The translations under genes were made by a program, and so were the position numbers. From a virus: 29,648 nt of DNA. The notes beneath the pieces are model-generated. The model worked only from the letters and a program-made list of their open reading frames with translations. It had not been told where the DNA came from and made no database searches. Location: the IMG/VR virus record IMGVR_UViG_3300027900_000009, positions 1-29,648 of that record. One strand, written 5' to 3'. Shown here piece by piece: positions 1 to 5,759 of the stretch. Position 1 is the stretch's first letter; each line of letters starts with the position of its first letter.

Positions 1-390
1 GAGGATCTGCTGGCTCAGTTGGACAAGGCCGAAGCCGAGGTGGAGCGGCTGCGGGCAATCGAGGACGCTCACGTCAGTTGTGAGGATTGGCCGAGGGAGC
101 GGACGCTTAGGGCCGAGGCCGAGCGGGACGCGCTGCGGGAGCAGGTGCGCTACGAGGGGACATTGCAGCGTGCGCTGGCAGCCCGCGCCGAGCGTGCCGA
201 GGCGGCGCTGCGAAACTTGCTCAACAAGATGGATCGTGTCGAGGCCAGTCCCGCCTATCTGAGCGTGTGGACAATCGCGCAGCTTCACGTTGGCCCCTAT
301 CGCGGGGAGACTTGGACGGCCGAGTTTGAAGCTGCCCGCGCTGCTCTGCGCGCCCCCGTGCTCGAGGTTATTCACGAGGTCCTCCCCTAG
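1..390 (+). CDS. Coiled-coil phage protein, 3' part only
   Basis: The frame is open from the first base of the window to the TAG at 388-390, so the gene starts upstream. The first in-window start-like codon is a TTG at 19, which has no convincing ribosome site. The first ~70 visible residues are Glu/Arg/Ala-rich with heptad-like spacing (AEAERDALREQ) and should form a coiled coil. A short, less charged C-terminal part follows (around LSVWTIAQLHVGPY). Such proteins are common in phage accessory regions and carry no enzymatic motif. The reading frame is markedly GC-rich, with many GCC/GAG/CGG codons, unlike the AGG/CTA/AAG-rich genes that follow. I do not recognise a function. Confidence 0.6.
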   Translation, partial: EDLLAQLDKAEAEVERLRAIEDAHVSCEDWPRERTLRAEAERDALREQVRYEGTLQRALAARAERAEAALRNLLNKMDRVEASPAYLSVWTIAQLHVGPYRGETWTAEFEAARAALRAPVLEVIHEVLP

Positions 391-398
391 CGACCTAA

Positions 399-426
399 CC
401 CCAGCGCACCCTAAAGGGTGCTGGGG
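399..426 (+). terminator. Hairpin after the first gene, possible terminator
   Basis: CCCCAGC and ACCC (separated by a 2-base bulge) pair with GGGT and GCTGGGG around a TAAA loop, 8 bases after the stop codon. No run of T follows, so this would be a weak or Rho-assisted terminator, or an RNA-stabilising hairpin. Confidence 0.4.
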
Positions 427-443
427 GGAGCGTCCTCTAAGAA

Positions 444-571
444 ACCAAGGAGTTTTCATCATTTCAATACCTTTACTATATAAGGGACGTTGAAAACCCC
501 CAACTTGGTCCTGCAAGGCCTTGAAAGTAGGAGCTTTGCAGTTTTCACGAGCCTCACACCTTTTAGGTGTG
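444..571 (+). other. Structured noncoding region, three successive stem-loops
   Basis: No gene covers 391-586. It holds three inverted repeats in a row. SL1 pairs ACCAAG (444-449) with CTTGGT (504-509) and GTTTTCA (452-458) with TGAAAAC (491-497): 13 base pairs with an asymmetric internal loop. SL2 pairs CTGCAA (511-516) with TTGCAG (536-541), with AAGGCCTT inside its 5' side. SL3 is a perfect 7-bp stem CACACCT/AGGTGTG with a TTT loop (555-571), just ahead of the ribosome site of the 587 ORF. It could be a structured leader, a small RNA or an origin-like element next to the RepA-like gene. The sequence does not decide between these. Confidence 0.4.
453..482 (+). promoter_or_regulatory. Possible sigma70-type promoter inside the structured region
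   Basis: TTTTCA (453-458) and TATATA (477-482) are separated by 18 bases. The -35 matches consensus at 4 of 6 positions. It lies in the loop of the large inverted repeat and would drive the 28-residue ORF at 587. Moderate to weak support. Confidence 0.4.
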
Positions 572-586
572 GTGGCGGGAGGCAAA

Positions 587-673
587 ATGCAGCGGAGTAC
601 CTGGAGAGAAGCCGTGGAAGTTTGGCTCATCTTGATCGTTCTAATGATCCTGATCACCATGGCTAGGAGGTAA
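587..673 (+). CDS. 28-residue single-pass membrane peptide
   Basis: ATG at 587 follows the purine-rich ribosome site GCGGGAGG with about 4 bases spacing, and TAA is at 671-673. The peptide begins MQRSTWREAVEV, continues with an uninterrupted hydrophobic stretch WLILIVLMILITMA (about residues 13-26) and ends in RR. This is a typical single transmembrane helix with a positive tail. It sits between a structured leader and the convergent 3' end of the RepA-like gene, so it is a self-contained unit. Phage peptides of this size act as holin modulators, lysis inhibitors or membrane-targeting toxins, but nothing here chooses between these. It was too short for standard length cut-offs. The ribosome site and hydrophobicity support it. 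Confidence 0.5.
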   Translation: MQRSTWREAVEVWLILIVLMILITMARR

Positions 674-692
674 GGGGTTGGAGGGGAGGGGG

Positions 693-1628
693 TCATACTT
701 GGCTCCCTCCCTTCCTTCCCAGCCAGCCTACGCCAGGAAAGAAGCCATCTTCCACCATTTGCCTCCTCCGCCACGCGGTGGCACTAGACATCCCCAGCGC
801 TTTCGCAATGAAAGCATCAAGGGCAGTTCCCCTCAAGCTGGAGGAGTTCACAATATCGTAGACCTTCAGGAGTTCTTCAAACTTAGGGCACTTTAGGGAA
901 GCCCCATCCACCGGGTCTAGAAGTAGCCCTAAAGGCCCGTAAAGCTCCGACACCTGGCTTTTCTCATGACATAGACGAATATTGATTCCTTCTTTCTCCG
1001 AGTCATAAGGCATTAGGTGTAGGCCCACTTGGGCATCATTGAGCCAGTTCATGGCTCCGGAGAAGCTTTCCTTAGCCCTTCCTGTGGAGCCATCGGCGTT
1101 CACCTGGGTCTTTTTCGTATGATGCACAAAGATCAGGGCCGTCCCAGGGAAGAGGTGCTGGAAAAAGGAGTAGACCAACTTCGGGGTCTGCGCCTCCTTG
1201 TCATTTAGGTCATGAACCTTCCTTAAAGTATTCACTATGACTAAATCGTAGTCGTTTCGCGCTGCCCTTTCTAGCATAGCCATGTCCGCAGGGTTGGGCT
1301 GGGGGACAGAGAGCGGTGGGAGAAACAGGAAGTCCACATTCGGTGCCACGGGAAGCGTCTTTAGCCTCTTGTGCACAAGCCGTTGTGGGGTATCTACTTC
1401 AAGATACAAAACTTTGCCTGCCATTGCCGGGAGACCAAAAAAGTTATCCCCCCTTCCCACAGAGGCGGCAATATGCCAGCCCAGGGGGCTCTTCCCGGTT
1501 GAAGTCTCTCCCCACAAAAACACAATTCCATCTCTAGGAACATACGGCTCAATCAGCCAAGGTGCCTCTGTATACACCTTTTTGTTAAAGTCTTCCCAGG
1601 AGATCAAAGTTCTAGTGTCTCTGCTCAT
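693..1628 (-). CDS. RepA-like hexameric AAA/RecA-fold ATPase (helicase)
   Basis: This 311-residue protein has the layout of the AAA_25/RepA (RSF1010-type) replicative helicase family. Walker A is GETSTGKS at residues 40-47. The Walker B-type strand YDLVIVNTL is at 127-135, and a sensor-like strand IFVHHTKKT is at 166-174. The last ~35 residues (TALDAFIAKALGMSS then TAWRRRQMVEDG) look like a helix-turn-helix or winged-helix tail. The usual Walker B Asp appears to be Asn133, which is odd. The family forms hexamers that unwind DNA at phage and plasmid origins. The ATG at 1628 overlaps the stop of the upstream zinc-ribbon gene (ATGA), so translation is probably coupled. It is the only replication gene on the minus strand here and has its own promoter near 1812-1840. 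Family call is good; exact substrate is inferred. Confidence 0.85.
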   Translation of the reverse strand: MSRDTRTLISWEDFNKKVYTEAPWLIEPYVPRDGIVFLWGETSTGKSPLGWHIAASVGRGDNFFGLPAMAGKVLYLEVDTPQRLVHKRLKTLPVAPNVDFLFLPPLSVPQPNPADMAMLERAARNDYDLVIVNTLRKVHDLNDKEAQTPKLVYSFFQHLFPGTALIFVHHTKKTQVNADGSTGRAKESFSGAMNWLNDAQVGLHLMPYDSEKEGINIRLCHEKSQVSELYGPLGLLLDPVDGASLKCPKFEELLKVYDIVNSSSLRGTALDAFIAKALGMSSATAWRRRQMVEDGFFPGVGWLGRKGGSQV

Positions 1629-1789
1629 GGCCTGTCAGAGTTAACGTATTCTATTAGCCTCTTACACTTAGGGCATACCTTTGGAACCTTCCCCTCTTGA
1701 GGGTACCACCCGTGCTGGCACCTCTCGCAGAGCAGGTGAAGGACCCTAAACTTTTTCTGCTTAACTGTGGTTTTTGTTGTAGTTGGCAG
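1625..1789 (-). CDS. Small zinc-ribbon protein, probable CTG start
   Basis: The frame ending in the TGA that overlaps the RepA-like start (ATGA, 1625-1628) encodes two Cys pairs, CERC and CPKC, separated by a HGWYPQEGK loop. That is a classic four-Cys zinc ribbon. The predicted protein is 54 residues. No ATG, GTG or TTG lies in frame downstream of the previous stop. A CTG at 1789-1787 sits 6 bases after a perfect AGGAGG (1801-1796), which makes it the best start. The C-W-P...CPKC pattern resembles short zinc-ribbon proteins widespread in phages and archaea, some DNA-binding. Given the operon it may be a partner or regulator of the RepA-like ATPase, which is inference. The start codon is the main uncertainty. 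Confidence 0.6.
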   Translation of the reverse strand: MPTTTKTTVKQKKFRVLHLLCERCQHGWYPQEGKVPKVCPKCKRLIEYVNSDRP

Positions 1790-1790
1790 G

Positions 1791-1840
1791 TTGCTCCTCC
1801 TTGAAGGATGGAGTATACTCTACCTCCAAGGTGGTAACAA
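1791..1840. promoter_or_regulatory. Symmetric divergent promoter pair sharing one palindromic -10
   Basis: GAGTATACTC (1811-1820) is a perfect 10-base palindrome, so both strands read TATACT (5 of 6 match to TATAAT). On the plus strand TTGCTC (1791-1796) lies exactly 17 bases upstream of TATACT (1814-1819). On the minus strand TTGTTA (1840-1835) lies exactly 17 bases upstream of TATACT (1817-1812). Both -35 elements match TTGACA at 4 of 6 positions. The plus promoter serves the operon starting at 1858, the minus promoter the zinc-ribbon/RepA-like pair. Because the -10 elements overlap, the two polymerases should exclude each other. Confidence 0.65.
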
Positions 1841-1857
1841 GTTCAAAGGGAGGAAAT

Positions 1858-2064
1858 GTGAAAAAGTCCAAGAAGTACCAAGTACGAATCGACTTCACCG
1901 TGACCCTTCCGGAGGAAGTCTCCTCAGGCAGCATCCCCAGACAGATCAAGGAAAATCTATACCTCTACCCAGGGAGGGATAACTTCTTCTTCCCTGCCAA
2001 GGGAGGGTCATATGTCGAAGCCGTCTACGGAAAATTCACAGTCTCCGCAAAGGAGGTGAAATAA
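1858..2064 (+). CDS. Hypothetical protein, first gene of the long plus operon
   Basis: The frame is open further upstream to a TTG at 1783. The best start is GTG 1858, which follows GGGAGG with 4 bases spacing and lies downstream of the promoter, giving 68 residues. The product starts MKKSKKYQVRIDFTVTLPEE and has alternating hydrophobic and charged residues. It then has an aromatic segment (ENLYLYPGRDNFFFP), which suggests a small beta-rich fold, perhaps OB- or Ig-like. No catalytic motif is visible. Its stop overlaps the start of the next gene (TAATG). As the first product of the operon facing RepA it could be a regulator, but I see no DNA-binding motif. Confidence 0.7.
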   Translation: MKKSKKYQVRIDFTVTLPEEVSSGSIPRQIKENLYLYPGRDNFFFPAKGGSYVEAVYGKFTVSAKEVK

Positions 2065-2186
2065 TGAAGAAGGTGTTTTGCCCGGTTAGTGGAAAGGTCG
2101 AATGGGCGAATGTTAGTGGGAAGGACCCACTTAAACTCGACCCGAAATGCTGCAAGTGCGGGAATAGACATCCGGGGGTCAAGTGA
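2064..2186 (+). CDS. 40-residue zinc-binding protein
   Basis: ATG 2064 follows AGGAGGTGAA with 4-5 bases spacing, a near-perfect ribosome site, and shares the A of the preceding TAA. The product has an N-terminal FCPVSGKVEW motif and a C-terminal CCKCGNRHPGVK. The Cys residues (C6 and the CCxC group) plus His could bind one zinc. Its TGA (2184-2186) overlaps the GTG of the ParB-like gene. The junctions on both sides and the ribosome site make it a confident gene despite its size. The function is unknown; it probably acts as an adaptor or nucleic-acid binder. Confidence 0.75.
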   Translation: MKKVFCPVSGKVEWANVSGKDPLKLDPKCCKCGNRHPGVK

Positions 2187-3283
2187 GTGAACTTCGGGAG
2201 GTAAAGCTCTCTCAGCTGAGGCCTAACCCTTTTAGAGACATAGAGAACTACCCCTTCTGGCGGGACAAGCTGGACCGCCTCAAGGAAAGCATCAAGTCCA
2301 CCGGAGCCTGGCCTAACATCATAGTGCGGCCGATGGCCGACACTGGATTCTTCGAGCTAGCCTACGGTCATCACAGGGTGGAAGCCATCAGGGAGCTGGG
2401 GGTGCCCTCCTTGATGGTGATAGAAACCGACCTTCCTGATGACGCCATGCTGAAGATGATGGCGGATGAGAACGCGGAAGAGTTCGGCACCAACTTCATG
2501 CTAGGTACCATGAATGCGGTAAGCGCGGTGGTAAAGGCCTTTAGCGAAGGTAAGATCTCCCTGGGTGCGGAGGAAAAGGCTCCTGAAAGCCATGTGCGCT
2601 TCGCCCCCTCTTACCTTAGAGCTTCTTTTCCCGACGTCGTGAAGACACCTATGCGCTACACCGCGCAAAGCCTAGCCACCTACCTTGGCTGGCTGAGGGA
2701 AGATGGCATGGCGGAAGCTAGGGTTCACACCGCTCTAGCAAGCCTGGAGCTGATCGAGCTGGGGGTATGCAAACCTCAAGCCTTCCAAGGCTTAAGCCAC
2801 GAGCAAGCAAAGGCCGTGGTCCAGCAAGCCCAACTCGTCTACAAGACCCGGATGCGCGAACTTGAAAAGGATGCAGAGGAAAAGGAAGCCAAGAAAGCCA
2901 GGGAGGAGGCTAAGAAGCAGGCCTCAGCCAGCGTAGCCAAGGTGGTAGGAGCCTTCAGAGACGGAGCGGGGGTGAGGGAAGTCGCCCAGGAGACCCGCTC
3001 TCTCAGGGAGCGTGTAGAGGCTGTCCCTACCCAGAAGAAGGTAGACCCAACCGGCACCGACATTTCAAGGATGCTAGACAGGGCCGCGGGAGAACTCGAA
3101 GACCTGGCAGTGAAGGTGGATATCCTCGCTGACAGAAGTGAGAACCTGCTCAAGCTCTTCGGGGCTGGGGCCATCTGCGACAAGGGAGTGGAGAAAAAGG
3201 TAGGGAAAAGTTTCCTAAGCCTCCTAAAGGCTGGCCATGCCTTCCACAACCACTTCCTTAAATCCCAAGAAAAGAGGGGTTAA
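2183..3283 (+). CDS. ParB-like nuclease-fold (ParB/Srx) protein
   Basis: The N-terminal ~100 residues match the ParB/sulfiredoxin fold: LSQLRPNPFRDI near residue 9, LKESIKSTGAWPNIIVRP at 33-50, and the signature GHHRVEAIRELGVPSLMVI at 62-80 (family GxxR motif). The middle contains a predicted helical region. Residues ~215-260 are a strongly charged coiled coil (ELEKDAEEKEAKKAREEAKK). The C-terminal third is helical (LEDLAVKVDILADRSENLL). ParB-fold proteins bind CTP or DNA in segregation; phage versions also act as regulators or nucleases. No parS-like site or ParA gene is seen here, so plasmid-like partition is not supported. Start GTG 2183 overlaps the previous stop (GTGA). Length 366 residues. 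Confidence 0.85.
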   Translation: MSELREVKLSQLRPNPFRDIENYPFWRDKLDRLKESIKSTGAWPNIIVRPMADTGFFELAYGHHRVEAIRELGVPSLMVIETDLPDDAMLKMMADENAEEFGTNFMLGTMNAVSAVVKAFSEGKISLGAEEKAPESHVRFAPSYLRASFPDVVKTPMRYTAQSLATYLGWLREDGMAEARVHTALASLELIELGVCKPQAFQGLSHEQAKAVVQQAQLVYKTRMRELEKDAEEKEAKKAREEAKKQASASVAKVVGAFRDGAGVREVAQETRSLRERVEAVPTQKKVDPTGTDISRMLDRAAGELEDLAVKVDILADRSENLLKLFGAGAICDKGVEKKVGKSFLSLLKAGHAFHNHFLKSQEKRG

Positions 3284-3287
3284 GCTA

Positions 3288-3527
3288 ATGGGCTGCTACG
3301 AGACTATCGAAGTGCCTTGCCCGAAATGCGGGTCGCTCTACTTAGCACAGTCGAAATCCGGCCCATGTGAAATGGGCTACTACTCCCTGGAGGATGCACC
3401 AAACGATGTGATAGCCGATGTCAACCGCCATGCCCCCTTTGAGTGTGAACGCTGTGGCACCCTTTTTGAAGTCGAGCTGGAGATTCCTAGGACTAGAAGA
3501 AGCGTCAAGGAGTTGAGAAATGGTTAG
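3288..3527 (+). CDS. Zinc-ribbon protein
   Basis: The in-frame region extends upstream, but ATG 3288 lies just after the ParB-like stop (3281-3283) and behind an AGAGGGG element, giving 79 residues. Two Cys pairs, VPCPKCGSLY near the N-terminus and FECERCGTLFEVE near residue 55, form a zinc ribbon enclosing a ~40-residue acidic insert (EDAPNDVIADVNR). A basic tail (RTRRSVKEL) follows. Function unknown; possibly nucleic-acid binding. The last codons overlap the next gene by 8 bases. Confidence 0.85.
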   Translation: MGCYETIEVPCPKCGSLYLAQSKSGPCEMGYYSLEDAPNDVIADVNRHAPFECERCGTLFEVELEIPRTRRSVKELRNG

Positions 3528-3801
3528 AGAACTTTACGTAGAAACCCCTGAGCCTACCCCCTCTTGGGAAGAGCAGGTAGAGCTATTCTACGACTTCAGC
3601 GTGGAGGGAATCCCCCTCCCGGAGAAGCTCCAGACCTACCTCTCGGATGAGTACCTTCACCTTATCCCGGTGGAAGCGCGGCTGCCCGAGAATGCCAGAG
3701 CCTGGACAGCGTACAAGTCCTGGGTGGGAGACATAGTGGAAGACCCTAGGACTCCTAGGGAAAGGCTGGAAACCTACTTCTTGGAGCAGGAGAGAGTCTG
3801 A
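3520..3801 (+). CDS. Acidic hypothetical protein
   Basis: ATG 3520 follows AAGGAG with 7 bases spacing. The 93-residue product is acidic and rich in Glu, Pro and aromatic residues (TPEPTPSWEEQVELFYDF at residues 9-26, ARAWTAYKSWVGDIVEDP in the second half), and looks helical. No Cys pairs, membrane segments or catalytic motif are visible. It sits between two zinc-ribbon genes and overlaps the next start by one base (TGATG). I do not recognise the family. Confidence 0.8.
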   Translation: MVRELYVETPEPTPSWEEQVELFYDFSVEGIPLPEKLQTYLSDEYLHLIPVEARLPENARAWTAYKSWVGDIVEDPRTPRERLETYFLEQERV

Positions 3802-4013
3802 TGGAATTCGGAGGTAGCTGCCCTCATTGTCAAGCTGACTTGACATACGAGGTAGATGGGAAAAAGTACTCCAGCCTGATAGGCCTTGAGATCCAGGGGG
3901 GCTACGACGGTATCTCTTACTGGGCCTGCCCGAAGTGCAAGGTAGTCTGGGATCGTTTCACCGGGAAGAAGGAAGATCCCAAGGATTGGGAGAAGTTCTT
4001 TGGGGGGAAATAA
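3801..4013 (+). CDS. Zinc-ribbon protein
   Basis: This 70-residue protein has CPHC at residues 7-10 and CPKC at about 43-46, a four-Cys zinc ribbon. A hydrophobic/aromatic loop (LEIQGGYDGISYWA) lies between the pairs and an acidic-basic tail (KKEDPKDWEKFFGGK) follows. The arrangement resembles short zinc-ribbon domains in transcription and translation factors, but it stands alone here. It is the fourth small Cys-pair protein within 2.4 kb. The gene begins one base inside the preceding stop (TGATG) and ends one base before the holin-candidate start. Confidence 0.85.
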   Translation: MEFGGSCPHCQADLTYEVDGKKYSSLIGLEIQGGYDGISYWACPKCKVVWDRFTGKKEDPKDWEKFFGGK

Positions 4014-4014
4014 C

Positions 4015-4173
4015 GTGAGCCAAACCTTCTGGGCCGGGTCCACCACCCTCCTCTTGATAATCACCCTCTTGGCGACCCACACGAAAAATCTAGAAGCTTC
4101 AGTAGCATGGGGCGTGGCCTCCTTTCTTTCCCTACTTATCTATCTCAAGGTAGTTAGCGAGGAAAACAAATGA
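4015..4173 (+). CDS. Small two-helix membrane protein, holin candidate
   Basis: GTG 4015 follows a GGGGGG purine run and reads 52 residues to TGA 4171-4173, overlapping the lysozyme start as ATGA. There are two hydrophobic stretches: roughly residues 8-20 (GSTTLLLIITLLA) and 30-45 (VAWGVASFLSLLIYLK). A short polar loop (THTKNLEA) connects them and the tail is charged (VVSEENK). A small two-span protein directly upstream of, and coupled to, an endolysin is the classic holin position. Holins form membrane lesions that release the endolysin to the cell wall. There is no sequence signature beyond topology and position. Confidence 0.7.
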   Translation: MSQTFWAGSTTLLLIITLLATHTKNLEASVAWGVASFLSLLIYLKVVSEENK

Positions 4174-4646
4174 AGAGATCCCCGATATGTGCGGAGATGG
4201 TGAAGATGTTTGAGGGCCTAAAGCTTTGTCCCTACCGGGACTCAGTGGGGGTCCTTACTATAGGGTATGGGCACACTAGAAACCCTGGGGAAGGCTACAT
4301 CACGAAAGAGGAAGCAGAGAAGCTTCTAGAGGATGATCTCCGCTACTTCGAGGGACATGTAGTCTTCCTCCTACAAGATATGGGAGGGGATGTCCCTAGC
4401 TTTATGTATGACGCCTTGATTAGTTTCGCGTTCAACCTGGGGGCCTCAGCCCTGGAGCACAGCACCCTTCTAAAGAAGTTCAAAGAAGGTGACAACCGAG
4501 GGGCAGCTGCAGAGTTCTCCCGGTGGGTCTACGCTGGGGGGAAACCCCTGCCTGGTCTGATAAAGCGTAGGCGCGCAGAGGCTGTGAGATTCCTGGGTGG
4601 AGACTTCCCACTAGTAGCGTCTTGCTATCATGGAGAAGTAAGATGA
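4170..4646 (+). CDS. GH24 lysozyme (endolysin)
   Basis: The protein carries the full T4-lysozyme-type catalytic set with exact family spacing: Glu15 in MFEGLKLCPYRDSVG, Asp24, and Thr30 in LTIGYGHT. The fold continues with TKEEAEKLLEDDL, FAFNLGASALEHSTLL, FSRWVYAGGKPLPGLIKRRRAEAVRFL. These are all hallmark segments of the GH24 family (phage P22 gp19/lambdoid R-type). It cleaves the beta-1,4 bond between MurNAc and GlcNAc in peptidoglycan. Length 158 is normal. No N-terminal signal or SAR helix is visible, so export should depend on a holin, which fits the upstream membrane gene. The final residues overlap the next gene as ATGA. Confidence 0.95.
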   Translation: MKRSPICAEMVKMFEGLKLCPYRDSVGVLTIGYGHTRNPGEGYITKEEAEKLLEDDLRYFEGHVVFLLQDMGGDVPSFMYDALISFAFNLGASALEHSTLLKKFKEGDNRGAAAEFSRWVYAGGKPLPGLIKRRRAEAVRFLGGDFPLVASCYHGEVR

Positions 4647-5398
4647 AGCTTTACCTAAACGTCTACGACTACCCTCTACCTACGGAGCTACTTGTTAGCC
4701 TCCAAGGGCTAGGCTGGGGAGGCCTGCGGCGAGACGTAGAGATCCCCGAAGAGATTCCTGGAATCCTGGAGGAAGGGGAAATATTTGGCTTCTCGACTAT
4801 CCTCTTGCTTAACAAGCCTCCCGGGGAGTGTGAGAGTTTCTTGCGCGCTTGTCACTCCTTCAGAGATGCCATGGTGGAAGTGGGCAACGAGTGGGATACC
4901 ACAGCCAGCCCCTTAGAGGCCAAGGCTGCCTGGACTGCTTGTCTTCCCCTACTGGGCGAAAAGATGATCACAGGGGGGATCACCTCCCTTTCTAGCCAAG
5001 CCCTAGCCTGGCTCGGGAAGGCCTTGAGCCCTATTTTCCCCAATGTGGGCTTCCACCCCTACCGCACCACGGAGCCCCCTACCCCCACGATTCGAGAAGA
5101 CATCCGGAAGCTCAAGGCTCTAGCCCCCGCGTCCAGGCTCTGGAACACCGAGTGCGGCTGGCACACAGCTAAGAGTAAGGTCTCTTGTTTCAAGAGCGTG
5201 CAGTTTGACGACTTTCAGGTGGCTAACTTCTTGGAGAAAGACGTAGCCTACCACCAGGAGGAAGATGTGGAGTCCTACACTGTGTACCAGCTCAATGACG
5301 GACCAAATCCCAAGAATTACGAGGACTGCTTTGGGATCAGGAGAGTAGATGGCACCTGGAAGCCTTCTGCTTCCCTTCCTGCTAGGAGGTTGATGTGA
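4643..5398 (+). CDS. Putative clan GH-A (TIM-barrel) glycosidase-like protein
   Basis: The 251-residue product has the two Glu motifs expected of clan-A retaining glycosidases: VEVGNEWDT with Asn82-Glu83 (acid/base) and LWNTECGWHT with Glu170 (nucleophile). Between them lies VGFHPYRTTEPP, typical of the barrel. The N-terminus starts directly with a beta strand (MKLYLNVYDYPL) and has no signal peptide. It is translationally coupled to the lysozyme (ATGA), so it may assist in degrading a cell-surface polysaccharide. It may equally be a cytoplasmic or virion enzyme. It is on the short side for a barrel (~250-300), so a degraded or non-catalytic member is possible. An in-frame start 21 bases upstream exists, but ATG 4643 fits the coupling. 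Confidence 0.75.
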   Translation: MKLYLNVYDYPLPTELLVSLQGLGWGGLRRDVEIPEEIPGILEEGEIFGFSTILLLNKPPGECESFLRACHSFRDAMVEVGNEWDTTASPLEAKAAWTACLPLLGEKMITGGITSLSSQALAWLGKALSPIFPNVGFHPYRTTEPPTPTIREDIRKLKALAPASRLWNTECGWHTAKSKVSCFKSVQFDDFQVANFLEKDVAYHQEEDVESYTVYQLNDGPNPKNYEDCFGIRRVDGTWKPSASLPARRLM

Positions 5399-5616
5399 AG
5401 ATTTCCGAGTACACCCTTTTGGAGGACGCCTTTCACAACTCCTTTGGCTTCATGTTGAACAGGATCAGCGAATCCGAAATCAACATGAAGGACCCTCACG
5501 CGAGTACTGAGGCTGAAAAAGAGTATGTCGAGGAGAGGTGTTTCAACGAATTCGTCATCGCCATCGAAGAGATGGGCGTGGAGCTGGAGGACGCCAGGGT
5601 AACCAAGGATGTCTAA
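5395..5616 (+). CDS. Acidic hypothetical protein
   Basis: GTG 5395 follows AGGAGG with 6 bases spacing and overlaps the preceding TGA (GTGA). The 73-residue product is helical and acidic (TLLEDAFHNSFGFMLNRI, then EKEYVEERCFNEFVIAIEEM). It has a single Cys, no membrane segment and no known motif. Unrecognised. Its neighbours are the glycosidase-like gene and a small membrane protein. Confidence 0.75.
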   Translation: MKISEYTLLEDAFHNSFGFMLNRISESEINMKDPHASTEAEKEYVEERCFNEFVIAIEEMGVELEDARVTKDV

Positions 5617-5627
5617 AAGGGAGCTAT

Positions 5628-5759
5628 ATGGTTTTTCTTCTTGAGGGCTTCTGGTGGGGCCTGTGTATTGGCGTGGCAGGCTCGGTCCTTTTCTGTCGGG
5701 TGGTTAGAAAGAGATGGCTTGCTGGAAAAGGTAAGCTAAGGGAAAAGCTTTACAAGTAA
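5628..5759 (+). CDS. 43-residue membrane protein
   Basis: The best start is ATG 5628, 6 bases behind AAGGGAG; the open frame further upstream is only a shadow of the previous gene. The product has one hydrophobic segment (MVFLLEGFWWGLCIGVAGSVLF, about residues 1-22, here written in two parts MVFLLEGFWW and GLCIGVAGSVLF). A strongly basic tail (RVVRKRWLAGKGKLREKLYK) follows. This predicts a single-pass inner-membrane protein with a cytoplasmic positive tail. It could be an accessory lysis protein, since the holin/lysozyme pair is 1.4 kb upstream, but it has no spanin signature. TAA overlaps the next ATG (TAATG). Confidence 0.65.
   Translation: MVFLLEGFWWGLCIGVAGSVLFCRVVRKRWLAGKGKLREKLYK

Noticed and set aside
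2183-3283. Plasmid-type ParABS partition locus
   Set aside because: No ParA ATPase and no repeated palindromic parS sites found near the ParB-like gene.
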